Part shown: positions 16,874 to 26,149 of the stretch, one piece after another
How positions within the stretch are numbered: the stretch's first letter is position 1
Layout of the letters: each line of letters starts with the position of its first letter
Assembly (NCBI RefSeq): GCF_014192745.1
Contig: NZ_JACHYJ010000001.1
Location: 434,001-498,000, forward strand
Source: Luteimonas sp. RC10
GTDB taxonomy: Bacteria > Pseudomonadota > Gammaproteobacteria > Xanthomonadales > Xanthomonadaceae
Length of the DNA stretch: 64,000 nt
Direction of reading: 5' to 3'
Notes under the pieces: model-generated
Database searches by the model: none
Told to the model about the DNA's origin: nothing
What the model saw: only the letters and a program-made list of their open reading frames with translations
Position numbers and translations under genes: made by a program

Positions 16874-17779
16874 ATGTCGATGCCGATCCGCTTGTCCTGC
16901 CTGCTGTGGCTGTGCACCGGCCTCGCGCCGATGCCGGTGCCTGCACAGCCCGCCGCTGATGCGCTGATGCTGGCCACCGACCTGCACGGCGAGATCGACG
17001 TGGGCGCCTATTACGTCAGCGAGAAACTCGACGGCGTGCGCGGGCGCTGGGACGGCCAGGCACTGTGGACGCGTGGCGGCCAGCGCATTGCGGTCCCGGC
17101 GGGCTTCACCCGCGGCTGGCCCGATGGGCCGATGGACGGCGAGCTGTGGCTCGGGCGCGGCCGGTTCGAGGAGACGAGCGCGCTCGTGCGCGGCGCCGAC
17201 CCGACCGATCCGCGCTGGCGGCAGCTGCGGTTCCTGGTCTTCGACCTGCCCGGCCATCCCGGTCCGTTCTCCGATCGCGTTGTCGCGATGCGGCAGCTGA
17301 CCGTGCGCATGACGCATCCGCACTTGGCGATGGTGGCGCAGGCCCGCCTGCCCTCGCAGCCTGCGCTCGATGCCCGGCTGGCCGAGGTCGTCGCCAGCGG
17401 CGGCGAGGGATTGATGCTGCACCACCGCGACGCGCGCTACGCCGCCGGCCGCAGTCCCGCACTGCGCAAGCTCAAGCCGTTCGACGATGCCGAGGCGCGG
17501 GTGGTGGGCTATCTGCCGGGCAAGGGCAAGTACACCGGGATGGTCGGCGCACTGCTGGTCGAGCATCGCGACGGGCGCCGGTTCCGGATCGGCAGCGGGC
17601 TGCGGGACGCACAACGGATCGACCCGCCCGCGATCGGCAGCCTGGTCACCTACCGCCACAACGGCGTGACCAGCAACGGCCTGCCGCGTTTCGCCCGGTT
17701 CCTGCGGGTGCGCGACGATGAACCGCGCGGCCGGCGGCCCGACGAAGGCACCGGCGCGCCTATCGCGGCGCCTCGCTGA
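16874..17779 (+). CDS. secreted small ATP-dependent DNA ligase (LigE/LigB-like)
   Basis: 301 aa with a Sec signal peptide (cleavage near PAQ-P). Adenylation-domain motifs are present: nucleotidyl Lys51 in SEKLDGVRG, DGELW (motif III region), EGLMLHH (motif IV) and KLKPFDD (motif V), followed by an OB domain (VGYLPGKGKYTGMVGALLVEH, IGSGL). This is the minimal periplasmic ATP-ligase group found in Gram-negative bacteria, thought to seal nicks in periplasmic or incoming DNA. Stands alone 198 bp after algC. Convergent with a patatin gene. Confidence 0.88.
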   Translation: MSMPIRLSCLLWLCTGLAPMPVPAQPAADALMLATDLHGEIDVGAYYVSEKLDGVRGRWDGQALWTRGGQRIAVPAGFTRGWPDGPMDGELWLGRGRFEETSALVRGADPTDPRWRQLRFLVFDLPGHPGPFSDRVVAMRQLTVRMTHPHLAMVAQARLPSQPALDARLAEVVASGGEGLMLHHRDARYAAGRSPALRKLKPFDDAEARVVGYLPGKGKYTGMVGALLVEHRDGRRFRIGSGLRDAQRIDPPAIGSLVTYRHNGVTSNGLPRFARFLRVRDDEPRGRRPDEGTGAPIAAPR

Positions 17780-17829
17780 GCAAGCTCGTCGGCGTCAGAG
17801 CGACTGCAACGCCGCACGCGCCCGCGCGG

Positions 17830-18879
17830 TCAGCAGGCGCGTTCCTTGGCGAAGGGATTGAGCCTGCGTACCCAACTGTCACCGCAGTCGATGTCCACTG
17901 GCTCGGGCTCGACCGGCTTGGCGGGCGCACGCGCAGCCGCACGTGCGCGCTCGAGTTCGGCGAGCTTCTCGCGGATGCGCGGTATCGCGGCCAGCGCAGC
18001 ACGCTCGCCCTGCAGGATCGCTGCGTTGCGCTGTTCGAAACTCGCCGGCCCGATGTCGTTGACCTGCGGTCGGATCACCACGTCCGCGCGCGCCAGTTCC
18101 TGACGCCCAAGGTTCTGGCCCATGATCGCGATCGACTGGTTGACGATGCCCAGCATGCTGCCCGGCGTGCTGCCGCTGGCCTTGCTGGAAATGTCGACCG
18201 CGATCACCAGGTCGGCGCCGAGTTGGCGGGCCGCGTCCACCGGCACCGGGCTGACGACCCCGCCGTCGACATAGTGGCGGTCGCCGATCTTTACCGGCTC
18301 GAACACGCCCGGCACGCTGCTCGAGGCGCGCACCGCCTGGCCGGTATTGCCGCGGACGAACACGATGCGGTCGCCGGTTTCCAAACGCGTGGCGACGGCC
18401 GCGAACGGAATCGGCAAGCGGTCGATCGTGCGGTTGCCGACCTCGCGATTGACGTAGTCCTGCAGCGCGACGCCCTGCACCAGGCCGCCGGAGAACAGCC
18501 GCACATCGCGAATGCTCGATTCATCGAGCGCCACTGCCCGCTCCTGCATCCGGAACGGATCCATGCCGCTTGCGTACAGCGCGCCGACCACGCTGCCGGC
18601 ACTGGTCCCGGCGACGACATCGGCCTTGATGCCATTGGCTTCGAGCATCTTGATCACACCGATGTGCGCAAACCCCTTGGCCGCGCCACCACCCAACGCC
18701 AGGCCGATCCGGACCGGCGGCGTCCTGGTCGCGGGCGCCGCGGGCGTCGCAGCAGGCGTCGCCGGCACCGGTTTGACGTTGTCGCGTCCGCAGCCGGCCG
18801 CAAGCATCGTCAGAGCGCACAGCACGAGCGTCAGCGGTGCGCGGCGCGAGATGGAAAACGACGGGAGGCGTGGACGCAT
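17830..18879 (-). CDS. patatin-like phospholipase lipoprotein (RssA/NTE type)
   Basis: 349 aa. The signal peptide ends in lipobox LAAGC (Cys30). The patatin domain spans about 56-270: oxyanion loop GLALGGGAAKG, catalytic Ser93 in GTSAGS, and the dyad Asp in YVDGGVVSP. Predicted Ser-Asp acyl hydrolase acting on phospholipids at the envelope. A charged Ala/Arg-rich tail follows. ATG at MRPRLPSF gives the proper signal peptide. Confidence 0.87.
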   Translation of the reverse strand: MRPRLPSFSISRRAPLTLVLCALTMLAAGCGRDNVKPVPATPAATPAAPATRTPPVRIGLALGGGAAKGFAHIGVIKMLEANGIKADVVAGTSAGSVVGALYASGMDPFRMQERAVALDESSIRDVRLFSGGLVQGVALQDYVNREVGNRTIDRLPIPFAAVATRLETGDRIVFVRGNTGQAVRASSSVPGVFEPVKIGDRHYVDGGVVSPVPVDAARQLGADLVIAVDISSKASGSTPGSMLGIVNQSIAIMGQNLGRQELARADVVIRPQVNDIGPASFEQRNAAILQGERAALAAIPRIREKLAELERARAAARAPAKPVEPEPVDIDCGDSWVRRLNPFAKERAC

Positions 18880-19084
18880 GGCAGTGGGATCGAAGGGACG
18901 AGGCGCGAGGATACCGGGGCCCGTCGCGCGCGGGCAGGGACCGGCGGCATGACGCGACGCGTGCAGGCGCATGGACCGCCCTCGCCCGCCGGACCGGCAC
19001 GACGGAAAACGGCCGACCCCCAACGGGATCGGCCGCCCTATCCGCACATCAACGCGAGCCATGGCGCGTGAGCGCCGGTGCGGC

Positions 19085-19450
19085 TCAGCCCTCGTCGGCC
19101 TCGCCCGCTGCGCTGCGTCCGCGCGCCGCATTGGCCGAACGCTTGCGCGCGGCCGCGTTGCCGGCCTCGATCCGGCGCGCGTTGCCCTGGAGAGCGCCGT
19201 TCGCCTGCTTCTTGCGGTACTGCCGCGCAGCGACCCAGACCAGGCCCAGGCCGATGGCGCTGGCCGCCACGATCGCCGGGTTGCGGCGCAGGAACCCGCC
19301 GGCGACCTTCGCGCCGGTGCGCGCGGCGCCCACGGTCAGACCGGTCTTGAGCCACTTTTCCGCCGTGCCCGGAATCGCGTGGCGCAGGCTGTCGCCTGCC
19401 TGGCCGACCAGCGACACGGCCTTGTCGGACAGCGCTTCGAACTTGCTCAT
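19085..19450 (-). CDS. conserved single-pass membrane protein, unknown
   Basis: 121 aa. Amphipathic N-terminal part (MSKFEALSDKAVSLVGQAGD), one likely membrane helix near residues 56-76 (NPAIVAASAIGLGLVWVAA), and a basic Arg/Lys/Ala-rich tail. Similar short proteins occur in Xanthomonadaceae genomes; no function known to me. GGAG precedes the ATG at RBS distance. Confidence 0.7.
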   Translation of the reverse strand: MSKFEALSDKAVSLVGQAGDSLRHAIPGTAEKWLKTGLTVGAARTGAKVAGGFLRRNPAIVAASAIGLGLVWVAARQYRKKQANGALQGNARRIEAGNAAARKRSANAARGRSAAGEADEG

Positions 19451-19640
19451 CGGGGGCTCCTGAGAATGACCATGAGGAAAGGCGGTCAGTGTGCGTCGGC
19501 GACCGTCGATCCAGCGTGAGCGCAGGCCCCGCTCGCCGGCACGTTCAACCGCCGTTGTGCGGACGCGCCGCGCCGCGCCACGCACCCCCAACACCTGCGC
19601 CCATGCCACACCGTCGCCACGGGTCCGGATCCCAATGTCG

Positions 19641-22196
19641 CTAGGTACCCCGCGGTTTGGCCCGATGCGTTGCTGGGGCGTTCCACGGATCCTCCGGCCA
19701 CGGATGCTTCGGATACCGCCCCTTCATCTCCTTGCGCACCTCCGGATATGTGCGCGCCCAGAACCCCTGCAGGTCGCGGGTGACCTGCAGCGGCCGGCCG
19801 GCCGGCGACAGCAGGTGGATCGTCAGCGCGACGCGGCCATCGGCGATCGCCGGCGTGTCGGCCAGTCCGAACAGTTCCTGCAGCTTGACCGCGAGCACGG
19901 GCGCGCGTGGCGTGCCGTCGGCCTCGAGGCCGTAGTCGATGGCGCGCGCCTGGCCGGACGGCACCGTGATCCGCACCGGCGTCAGACGGTCGAGCTGCTG
20001 GCGCTGCGTCCAGTCGAGTCGGCCCTGCAACGCCTGCGCGAACGTGTCGGCGTCCAGCGCGTCGAGGCGCGTACAGCCGGCGAACGCCGGCGCCAGCCAA
20101 TCCTCGCGGGTGGCCAGCAGCGCGGCATCGGACAGGTCGGGCAGGCCCAGTTCGGGCATCCACGCCCGCAGGCCTTCGACCCGCGCCTGCCATTGGCGCA
20201 GCCCGTCGCGCCACGGCAGCACGTCGAGCCCGAGTTCGCCGACCGCGTCGCTGAGCGCGCGCGCAGCCTGCGCCGGATCGACCCGGCCATTGGGACGGGC
20301 GTCGAGCACGATGCCGTCGAAGCGCTGCACGCGCATGCCCACCAGCGCGCGCTTGCCGGCATCCCAATGGGTCTCGTCGGCGACGACGAAGCGCGCAGGC
20401 CAGGCCCGGCGCAGCTGCGCCTCGTCGACCGGCGCGCCGCGCAGCAGCAGCGCGTCGCGCGCCTCGAAGCGCAAGTCACTGGCAACGATCCACGGTTCGC
20501 CGAGCAAGGCACTGTCGTCGAACAACCGGGCCATGCGTCCGTTGCTCAGGCCATAGCGTCGGGCATCGCGGGCATGGCGATGCCCGATCCGGTCCGGGAA
20601 GGCGTGCGCGAGCAGGTCGCCGAGTGCATGCGCCGGCACGCTCGATGGCGGCGCGACCTCGACCCGCAGGCGTCGCCGCCATTGCCGGGCCGCCGCATCG
20701 ATCGTCGCCAGCGCCGAGCGCGCGGCATCGGCCGGCACGCGCCCGGCGCGGAACGCGGCCAGCGCCTGCCAACGCACGGCCAGCGCATCCGAACGCGTCG
20801 CGCCGCGCATCGGATCGCGCGCCTCGATCAGCGCGCACAGGTCGCAGGCCAGCGCACGTGCGGCGGGCGTGTCGGCAGCCAACAGCATCGCCGCCAACCG
20901 CGGATGGGTACCGAGGGCGAGCATGCGTCGGCCGAGCGGCGTGATCGCGTCCCCGGCATCGAGCGCGTCGAGCCGGCGCAGCAGATCGCGGGCGGCCGCC
21001 AGTGCACCGACCGGCGGCGCATCGGGAAAGGCGAGCGCGTTGTCGCCCCAGGCCGCCAACTCGAGTGCGAGCGCCGCCAGCTCGACCTGCGCGATTTCGG
21101 GACGACGCTGCGGTTCGAGCCGCTGCGATTCTGGCCACAGGCGCAGCGCCACGCCCGGCGCGACGCGACCGGCACGGCCGGCACGCTGGTCGGCCGAGGC
21201 CTGACTGATCGTCACCGCATCCAGCCGCGAGAACCCACTGTTGGGATCGAAGCGCGGTTCGCGCGCCAGTCCGCTGTCGATCACGATGCGCACGCCCGGC
21301 AGCGTGACGCTGCTCTCGGCAACGTTGGTCGCCAGCACCACCCGACGCCGGCCGTCGGCGGCCGGCTGCAGCACATGCGCCTGCGCCTCGACCGGCAGCT
21401 CGCCGTGCAGCGCGAGCACCTCGGGCGTGCCGCCGGCAGTGCCCGGATCGAGTCGTTCGGCATCGGCTGTCAGCTGCGCCTGCACGCGCGCAATCTCGCG
21501 CTGGCCGGGCAGGAACACCAGCGCATCGCCCGGATGCGCGGCGAGCGCGTCGGCGAGCACGCGACGCACCTGCTGCGCCAGCGCTTCGCCCTGACGCGGC
21601 GGCGCGTGGGCGACCTCGACCGGGAAGCTGCGCCCCGCGCTCGACAGCCGCGGCGCATCCAACCACTGCGCGATGCGCGCGCCGTCGAGCGTGGCCGACA
21701 TCACCACGATGCGCAGGTCGTCGCGCAGGCTCGCTTGCACCTCGCGCGCCAGCGCCAGCCCCAGGTCGCCGGCCAGATGCCGCTCGTGGAATTCGTCGAA
21801 CAGCAGCGCACCGACGCTGCCTGGCCCATCGCCGCCGAGCTCGGGATCGTCCTGCAGCATCCGGGTCAGGATGCCTTCGGTCACGACCTCGATGCGCGTG
21901 CGCGCCGACACCCGGTGCTCGAAGCGGATGCGGTAACCGACCGTACCGCCGACCTCCTCGCCGAGCTGGCGGGCCATGAAGGTCGCGGCCGAACGCGCCG
22001 CGACCCGGCGCGGCTCGAGCATCACGATGCGACGGCCAGCGAGCCACGGCGCGTCCAGCAGCGCCAGCGGCACCTGGGTGGTCTTGCCGGCACCGGGCGG
22101 CGCCTCGAGCACCAGGCGCGGATGCGCGGCCAGGCTGGCGAGGAGCTCGGGCAGCAACGGGGCAATCGGAAAATCGGGAGCAGCGGCGGTGGTCAC
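19641..22196 (-). CDS. hrpB: ATP-dependent helicase HrpB
   Basis: 851 aa, the usual length for HrpB, a DExH-box helicase of uncertain physiological substrate. Motif I APPGAGKTTQ near residue 35, motif II DEFHER, motif III SATL, helicase C-terminal QRAGRAGR in the GRAGRVAPG segment, then the HrpB-specific C-terminal domain ending near HPWPEDPWNAP. No operon partner. The name is shared with, but unrelated to, type III secretion hrpB. Confidence 0.95.
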   Translation of the reverse strand: MTTAAAPDFPIAPLLPELLASLAAHPRLVLEAPPGAGKTTQVPLALLDAPWLAGRRIVMLEPRRVAARSAATFMARQLGEEVGGTVGYRIRFEHRVSARTRIEVVTEGILTRMLQDDPELGGDGPGSVGALLFDEFHERHLAGDLGLALAREVQASLRDDLRIVVMSATLDGARIAQWLDAPRLSSAGRSFPVEVAHAPPRQGEALAQQVRRVLADALAAHPGDALVFLPGQREIARVQAQLTADAERLDPGTAGGTPEVLALHGELPVEAQAHVLQPAADGRRRVVLATNVAESSVTLPGVRIVIDSGLAREPRFDPNSGFSRLDAVTISQASADQRAGRAGRVAPGVALRLWPESQRLEPQRRPEIAQVELAALALELAAWGDNALAFPDAPPVGALAAARDLLRRLDALDAGDAITPLGRRMLALGTHPRLAAMLLAADTPAARALACDLCALIEARDPMRGATRSDALAVRWQALAAFRAGRVPADAARSALATIDAAARQWRRRLRVEVAPPSSVPAHALGDLLAHAFPDRIGHRHARDARRYGLSNGRMARLFDDSALLGEPWIVASDLRFEARDALLLRGAPVDEAQLRRAWPARFVVADETHWDAGKRALVGMRVQRFDGIVLDARPNGRVDPAQAARALSDAVGELGLDVLPWRDGLRQWQARVEGLRAWMPELGLPDLSDAALLATREDWLAPAFAGCTRLDALDADTFAQALQGRLDWTQRQQLDRLTPVRITVPSGQARAIDYGLEADGTPRAPVLAVKLQELFGLADTPAIADGRVALTIHLLSPAGRPLQVTRDLQGFWARTYPEVRKEMKGRYPKHPWPEDPWNAPATHRAKPRGT

Positions 22197-22328
22197 GGCG
22201 CACAGGCTAGCGGGCCGGTCGGCCGCGCGATAGGCGTGGCGCGCGCCGGCGACCGCTTAGGGTTGTCCCGGGTGGCAACCGTCATCTGTGGCGCTTAAGG
22301 TCGGCACGTCTCCGAGCCCGGAATCGCC

Positions 22329-24095
22329 ATGTCCCCTTGCCGTCCCCGTCCCGTCCGCGCTGCGGCGTGGCTGCTCGCCCTGCTCGCAGCCCCGGCTGCG
22401 CATGCCGAGGTGTTCGTCAACGAGCTGCACTACGACAACGCCGGTGCCGATGTCGGCGAGGCCGTGGAGATCGTCGCCACCGCCGGCGAGAACCTCGCCA
22501 GTTACCGACTGTGGCTCTACAACGGCAGCAACACGCCGAACGCGGCGACGACCTACGGCAATGTGGCGGTCCCCGCCGGCCAGCCGCGCAGTTGCGGGGC
22601 GGCGGTGTCGATCGCGACGGTGACCTTCCCACGCGACGGCTTGCAAAACGGCCCCAACGACGGCATCGCGCTCGTCGACGCGGCCGGCAACGTCGTGCAG
22701 TTCATCAGCTACGAAGGCACGATCGTCGCCGGCAACGGCCCGGCCGCCGGGCTGTCCAGCCACAACCTGCCGGTGTCCGAGAGTGCGTCGGCGCCGGTCG
22801 GCACCTCGCTGCAGCTCACCGGCAGCGGCGCGACCGCCGCCGACTTCGACTGGGCGTCGTCGGCGTCGCAGACCTTCGGGGCCTGCAACACCGGCCAGAC
22901 CTTCGCCGGTAACGGCGGTGGCTCGGGCACGCCGCCGGCGGTGGTCGCGACCCGCCCTGTGGCCGGTGCCGGCGATTTCCCGGCCGCCGGCGATCTGTCG
23001 GTGGAGTTCAGCGAAGCGGTCACGCTGTCGCCGGGCGCGTTCGCGCTGCAATGCGCGACGTCGGGCACGATCGCGCTCGACCACCCGACCAGCGGCACGC
23101 ACTTCGCGTTGTCGACCGGCACCGCGCTGCATGGCGGCGAGGCGTGCACGCTCAGTATCAGCGCCGCGGCCATCCACGACGCCGATGGACTGCAGCCGGC
23201 CAGCGATGCCAGCGTCGCGTTCACCGTCGCCAGCGGCAGCACCGGCGGCGGCGACTACTACGGCCGCGTCAACACCAGCAGCGCCGCGCAACTGCGCTGC
23301 TCGCTGCACGCCACGATCCGCGGCCACACCTCGTATCCCTACAGCGGCAGCGGCACCAGCACCTGGACGATCCTGGAGATCGCCGACGAAGATCCCAACG
23401 ATCCGGGCCGGATCCTCGACGTCTATCGCAACCGCAGTTACACCAAGGTGTCGGGCCGCGCGGGCACCGGCAGCGGCCTGACCTACAACCGCGAGCACAC
23501 TTGGCCCAAGTCGCTGGGATTCCCGAGCGCGACCGGCGACAAGGGCCTGCCCAATGCGCCGCACACCGACGCGCACATGCTCTATCTCACCGACACCGAC
23601 CACAACGCCGCGCGTGGCAACAAGCCGTTCGCCGACTGCAGTACGCAGGCCAGCTGCAGCGAGCGTGCGACCGAAGCCAACCACGGCGTCGGCGGCGGCA
23701 CCGGCACGTTCCCCGGCAATTCGAACTGGACCGACAACGCCGGCTTCCAGGTCTGGCGCCATCGCAAGGGCGACATGGCGCGCGCGGTGCTGTACATGGC
23801 GATCCGCTACGAGGGCGGCACGCATCCCTCGACTGGCCAGTCCGAGCCCGACCTGGAACTGACCGACGACCGCAGCCGCATCGTCGGCACCTCGGCCTCG
23901 CCGGCCTATATGGGCCTGCTGTCGACACTGCTGGCCTGGCACCAGGCCGACCCGCCGGATGCCGCCGAACGCGCGCGCAACGAGGTCGTCTACAGCTTCC
24001 AGGGCAACCGCAATCCGTTCGTCGACCATCCCGAGTGGGCGACCCGCGCCTTGTTCGAGAGCAGTCGGCCGGCCAGCTGCCAGTTGGCGAACTGA
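22329..24095 (+). CDS. secreted endonuclease I with N-terminal lamin-tail and Ig-like domains
   Basis: 588 aa. Sec signal (ends near AHA-E); a lamin-tail-like beta domain (~25-190, EVFVNELHYDNAGADVGEAVEI); a bacterial Ig-like domain (~203-305); then an endonuclease I catalytic domain (~330-580) with the His-metal signature NREHTWPKS near 387 and DAHMLYLTDTDHNAARGN. Predicted to cut extracellular DNA or RNA nonspecifically. Modular secreted nucleases of this type occur in Shewanella, Vibrio and Lysobacter-like bacteria. Single gene, divergent from hrpB. Confidence 0.88.
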   Translation: MSPCRPRPVRAAAWLLALLAAPAAHAEVFVNELHYDNAGADVGEAVEIVATAGENLASYRLWLYNGSNTPNAATTYGNVAVPAGQPRSCGAAVSIATVTFPRDGLQNGPNDGIALVDAAGNVVQFISYEGTIVAGNGPAAGLSSHNLPVSESASAPVGTSLQLTGSGATAADFDWASSASQTFGACNTGQTFAGNGGGSGTPPAVVATRPVAGAGDFPAAGDLSVEFSEAVTLSPGAFALQCATSGTIALDHPTSGTHFALSTGTALHGGEACTLSISAAAIHDADGLQPASDASVAFTVASGSTGGGDYYGRVNTSSAAQLRCSLHATIRGHTSYPYSGSGTSTWTILEIADEDPNDPGRILDVYRNRSYTKVSGRAGTGSGLTYNREHTWPKSLGFPSATGDKGLPNAPHTDAHMLYLTDTDHNAARGNKPFADCSTQASCSERATEANHGVGGGTGTFPGNSNWTDNAGFQVWRHRKGDMARAVLYMAIRYEGGTHPSTGQSEPDLELTDDRSRIVGTSASPAYMGLLSTLLAWHQADPPDAAERARNEVVYSFQGNRNPFVDHPEWATRALFESSRPASCQLAN

Positions 24096-24110
24096 AAGCC
24101 CTCCGCGTCC

Positions 24111-24135
24111 GCCCGGCACGCGCGTCGTGCCGGGC
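24111..24135. terminator. GC hairpin after the endonuclease gene (possible terminator)
   Basis: Perfect 9-bp stem GCCCGGCAC / GTGCCGGGC with a 7-nt loop, 15 bp after the nuclease stop. There is no T-run, so terminator activity is only possible, not shown. Confidence 0.4.
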
Positions 24136-24151
24136 GACGCGCGTGCCGGCC

Positions 24152-24157
24152 TACAAT
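24152..24157 (+). promoter_or_regulatory. candidate -10 element TACAAT upstream of tatD
   Basis: TACAAT lies 29 bp before the tatD GTG start. No good -35 hexamer was found at standard spacing, so this is a weak call. Confidence 0.3.
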
Positions 24158-24186
24158 GCGCGGCCCGTTCCACAAGGTGCTCGCGC

Positions 24187-24996
24187 GTGCCCCCGCCCCT
24201 GATCGACATCGGCGCCAATCTCACCCACGACAGCTTCGACCGCGACCGCGACGCCGTGCTGACCCGCGCGCGCGATGCCGGCGTGACCCGGATGATCGTC
24301 ACCGGCGCCAGCCGCGAGCACTCGCCCAAGGCGCTCGAACTCGCGCGCCAGCACCCCGGCCTGCTGTACGCGACCGCCGGCGTGCATCCGCACCATGCGG
24401 CCGAGTACACCGAGGAATGCGACGCCGAACTGCGCGCGCTGCATGCGCATGCCGAGGTCGTGGCGGTGGGCGAATGCGGGCTCGATTACTTCCGCGATTT
24501 CTCGCCGCGCCCGGCGCAACGCCGCGCCTTCGAGCGCCAGCTGCAGATCGCGGCCGATCTGGCCGCCGCCGGCACGCCCAAGCCGCTGTTCCTGCACCAG
24601 CGCGACGCGCACGACGACTTCGTCGCGATCATGCAGGATTTCGAGGGCCGGATCGGACCGGTGGTCGTGCACTGCTTCACCGCCGGCCGGCGCGAACTGT
24701 TCGACTGCCTCGACCGCGACTGGCACATCGGCATCACCGGCTGGCTGTGCGACGAACGCCGCGGCCGCCACCTGCGCGAGTTGGTGCCCAACATCCCGGC
24801 GCACCGGCTGATGGTCGAAACCGACGCGCCGTATCTGTTGCCGCGCACGCTCGATCCCATGCCCAAGGACCGCCGCAACGAGCCGGCGTTCCTGCCGCAT
24901 ATCGTCGCCGAACTCGCGCGCGACCGAAGCGAAACGCCCGAGGCGACTGCGCAGGCGACCACAGCCACTGCGGCGGCATTCTTCGGCCTGGACTGA
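24187..24996 (+). CDS. tatD: TatD-family metal-dependent DNase
   Basis: 269 aa TIM-barrel hydrolase. It follows E. coli TatD itself rather than YcfH/YjjV: IGANLTH at the N-terminus, AGVHPHHA, GECGLDYFRDF, HCFTAGRREL, GITGWLCDERRGRHLREL and ETDAPYLLPR are all present. TatD is a 3'-5' exonuclease implicated in DNA repair and oxidative stress. A GTG start is used; no ATG precedes the domain. Single gene between the endonuclease and pirin genes. Confidence 0.93.
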   Translation: MPPPLIDIGANLTHDSFDRDRDAVLTRARDAGVTRMIVTGASREHSPKALELARQHPGLLYATAGVHPHHAAEYTEECDAELRALHAHAEVVAVGECGLDYFRDFSPRPAQRRAFERQLQIAADLAAAGTPKPLFLHQRDAHDDFVAIMQDFEGRIGPVVVHCFTAGRRELFDCLDRDWHIGITGWLCDERRGRHLRELVPNIPAHRLMVETDAPYLLPRTLDPMPKDRRNEPAFLPHIVAELARDRSETPEATAQATTATAAAFFGLD

Positions 24997-25218
24997 TGAT
25001 CCGGGCCCGATAAACGCGCTCCTTTCAGCCCCCGCAAACACCGGCCAGCAGTGGCGCCATCGGGCCACCGACCCAGCGCGTGACTCCCCGGCCCGTGGAC
25101 CGGGCCTGCATCGCGATGCCCGTGATCCGGGTACGCCGCCGGCAGCCGCGCAAGCGGCGCGAAGCATCGCCGACGGCGGGCATGCGATGCTCGCCGCTCC
25201 GCCATCAGGACAGATCGC

Positions 25219-26115
25219 ATGATCGACATGATCATTCCCCAGCGCCGCCACGACCTGGGGGGCGGCTTCTCGGTCGGTCGCGTGCTGCCGTTCGCCAAGC
25301 GCCGCATGATCGGGCCTTTCGTGTTCTTCGACCATATGGGCCCGGTCGACCTGCCCGCCGGCATCGATCGCAGCGTCGATGTCCGACCCCATCCGCACAT
25401 CGGCTTGTCGACCGTGAGCTATCTGTTCTCGGGCCAGATCATGCATCGCGACAGCCTCGGCTACGCCCAGGCGGTCAAGCCGCACGAGGTCAACTGGATG
25501 ACCGCCGGCAGCGGCATCACCCACAGCGAGCGATTCGATCATGCGCGGCAGCACGGCGACCGCGTGCACGGCATCCAAGCCTGGGTGGCGTTGCCCGATG
25601 GGCAGGAGGAGATCGCGCCCGCGTTCTCGCATCACGCCGGGCATGACCTGCCGCAGTGGGACGAGGCGGGCGTGACCGGTCATCTCATCGCCGGCAGCGC
25701 CTACGGGCTGCACGCAGGCGCCAAGACGCTGTCGCCGCTGTTCTACGCCCATCTCGACCTGGCCCCCGGCGCGGTCGCGGAGATTCCAGGCGGTTACCGG
25801 GAACGCGGCCTCTACGTCGCCACCGGCGCAGTCGAACTGGACGGCACACGCTACGGCGCCGGGACGATGCTGGTGCTGGGCGCGGCGGCATCGCGCGTAC
25901 GCGCCGCCGAGCAGGCCACGGTGATGGTGCTGGGCGGGGAGCCGGTCGGCGAGCGCTTCATCTACTGGAACTTCGTCTCGTCCTCGCGCGAGCGTCTGGC
26001 GCAAGCGGCGGCGGACTGGACGGCCGGCCGGATGAAACTGCCCGACGCCGACGATGCGGAGTTCATCCCGCTTCCCGACAACACGCCGTTTCCAGCGCCA
26101 CCGGCGATGTCGTAA
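25219..26115 (+). CDS. pirin family protein
   Basis: 298 aa bicupin. Metal ligands are visible: HPH in RPHPHIGL and His/Glu in GSGITHSER, plus the pirin signature MIGPFVFFDHMGP. Bacterial pirins can act as quercetinases or as redox-regulated partners of other proteins; the role here is unknown. The 222 bp upstream show no recognisable gene. Convergent with ubiB. Confidence 0.92.
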   Translation: MIDMIIPQRRHDLGGGFSVGRVLPFAKRRMIGPFVFFDHMGPVDLPAGIDRSVDVRPHPHIGLSTVSYLFSGQIMHRDSLGYAQAVKPHEVNWMTAGSGITHSERFDHARQHGDRVHGIQAWVALPDGQEEIAPAFSHHAGHDLPQWDEAGVTGHLIAGSAYGLHAGAKTLSPLFYAHLDLAPGAVAEIPGGYRERGLYVATGAVELDGTRYGAGTMLVLGAAASRVRAAEQATVMVLGGEPVGERFIYWNFVSSSRERLAQAAADWTAGRMKLPDADDAEFIPLPDNTPFPAPPAMS

Positions 26116-26149
26116 CGCGGGCGGCGCACGACCGCGACCGCGCCAGCGA

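Noticed and set aside
13499..17659. Minus-strand open frame of more than 1300 codons opposite coaB, dut, algC and the ligase
   Set aside because: Composition is Arg/Gln/His/Gly low-complexity typical of antisense frames in GC-rich DNA, and the plus strand holds four clearly homologous genes.
19491..22298. Plus-strand frame of about 930 codons opposite hrpB
   Set aside because: Antisense shadow of hrpB, with no domain and biased composition.
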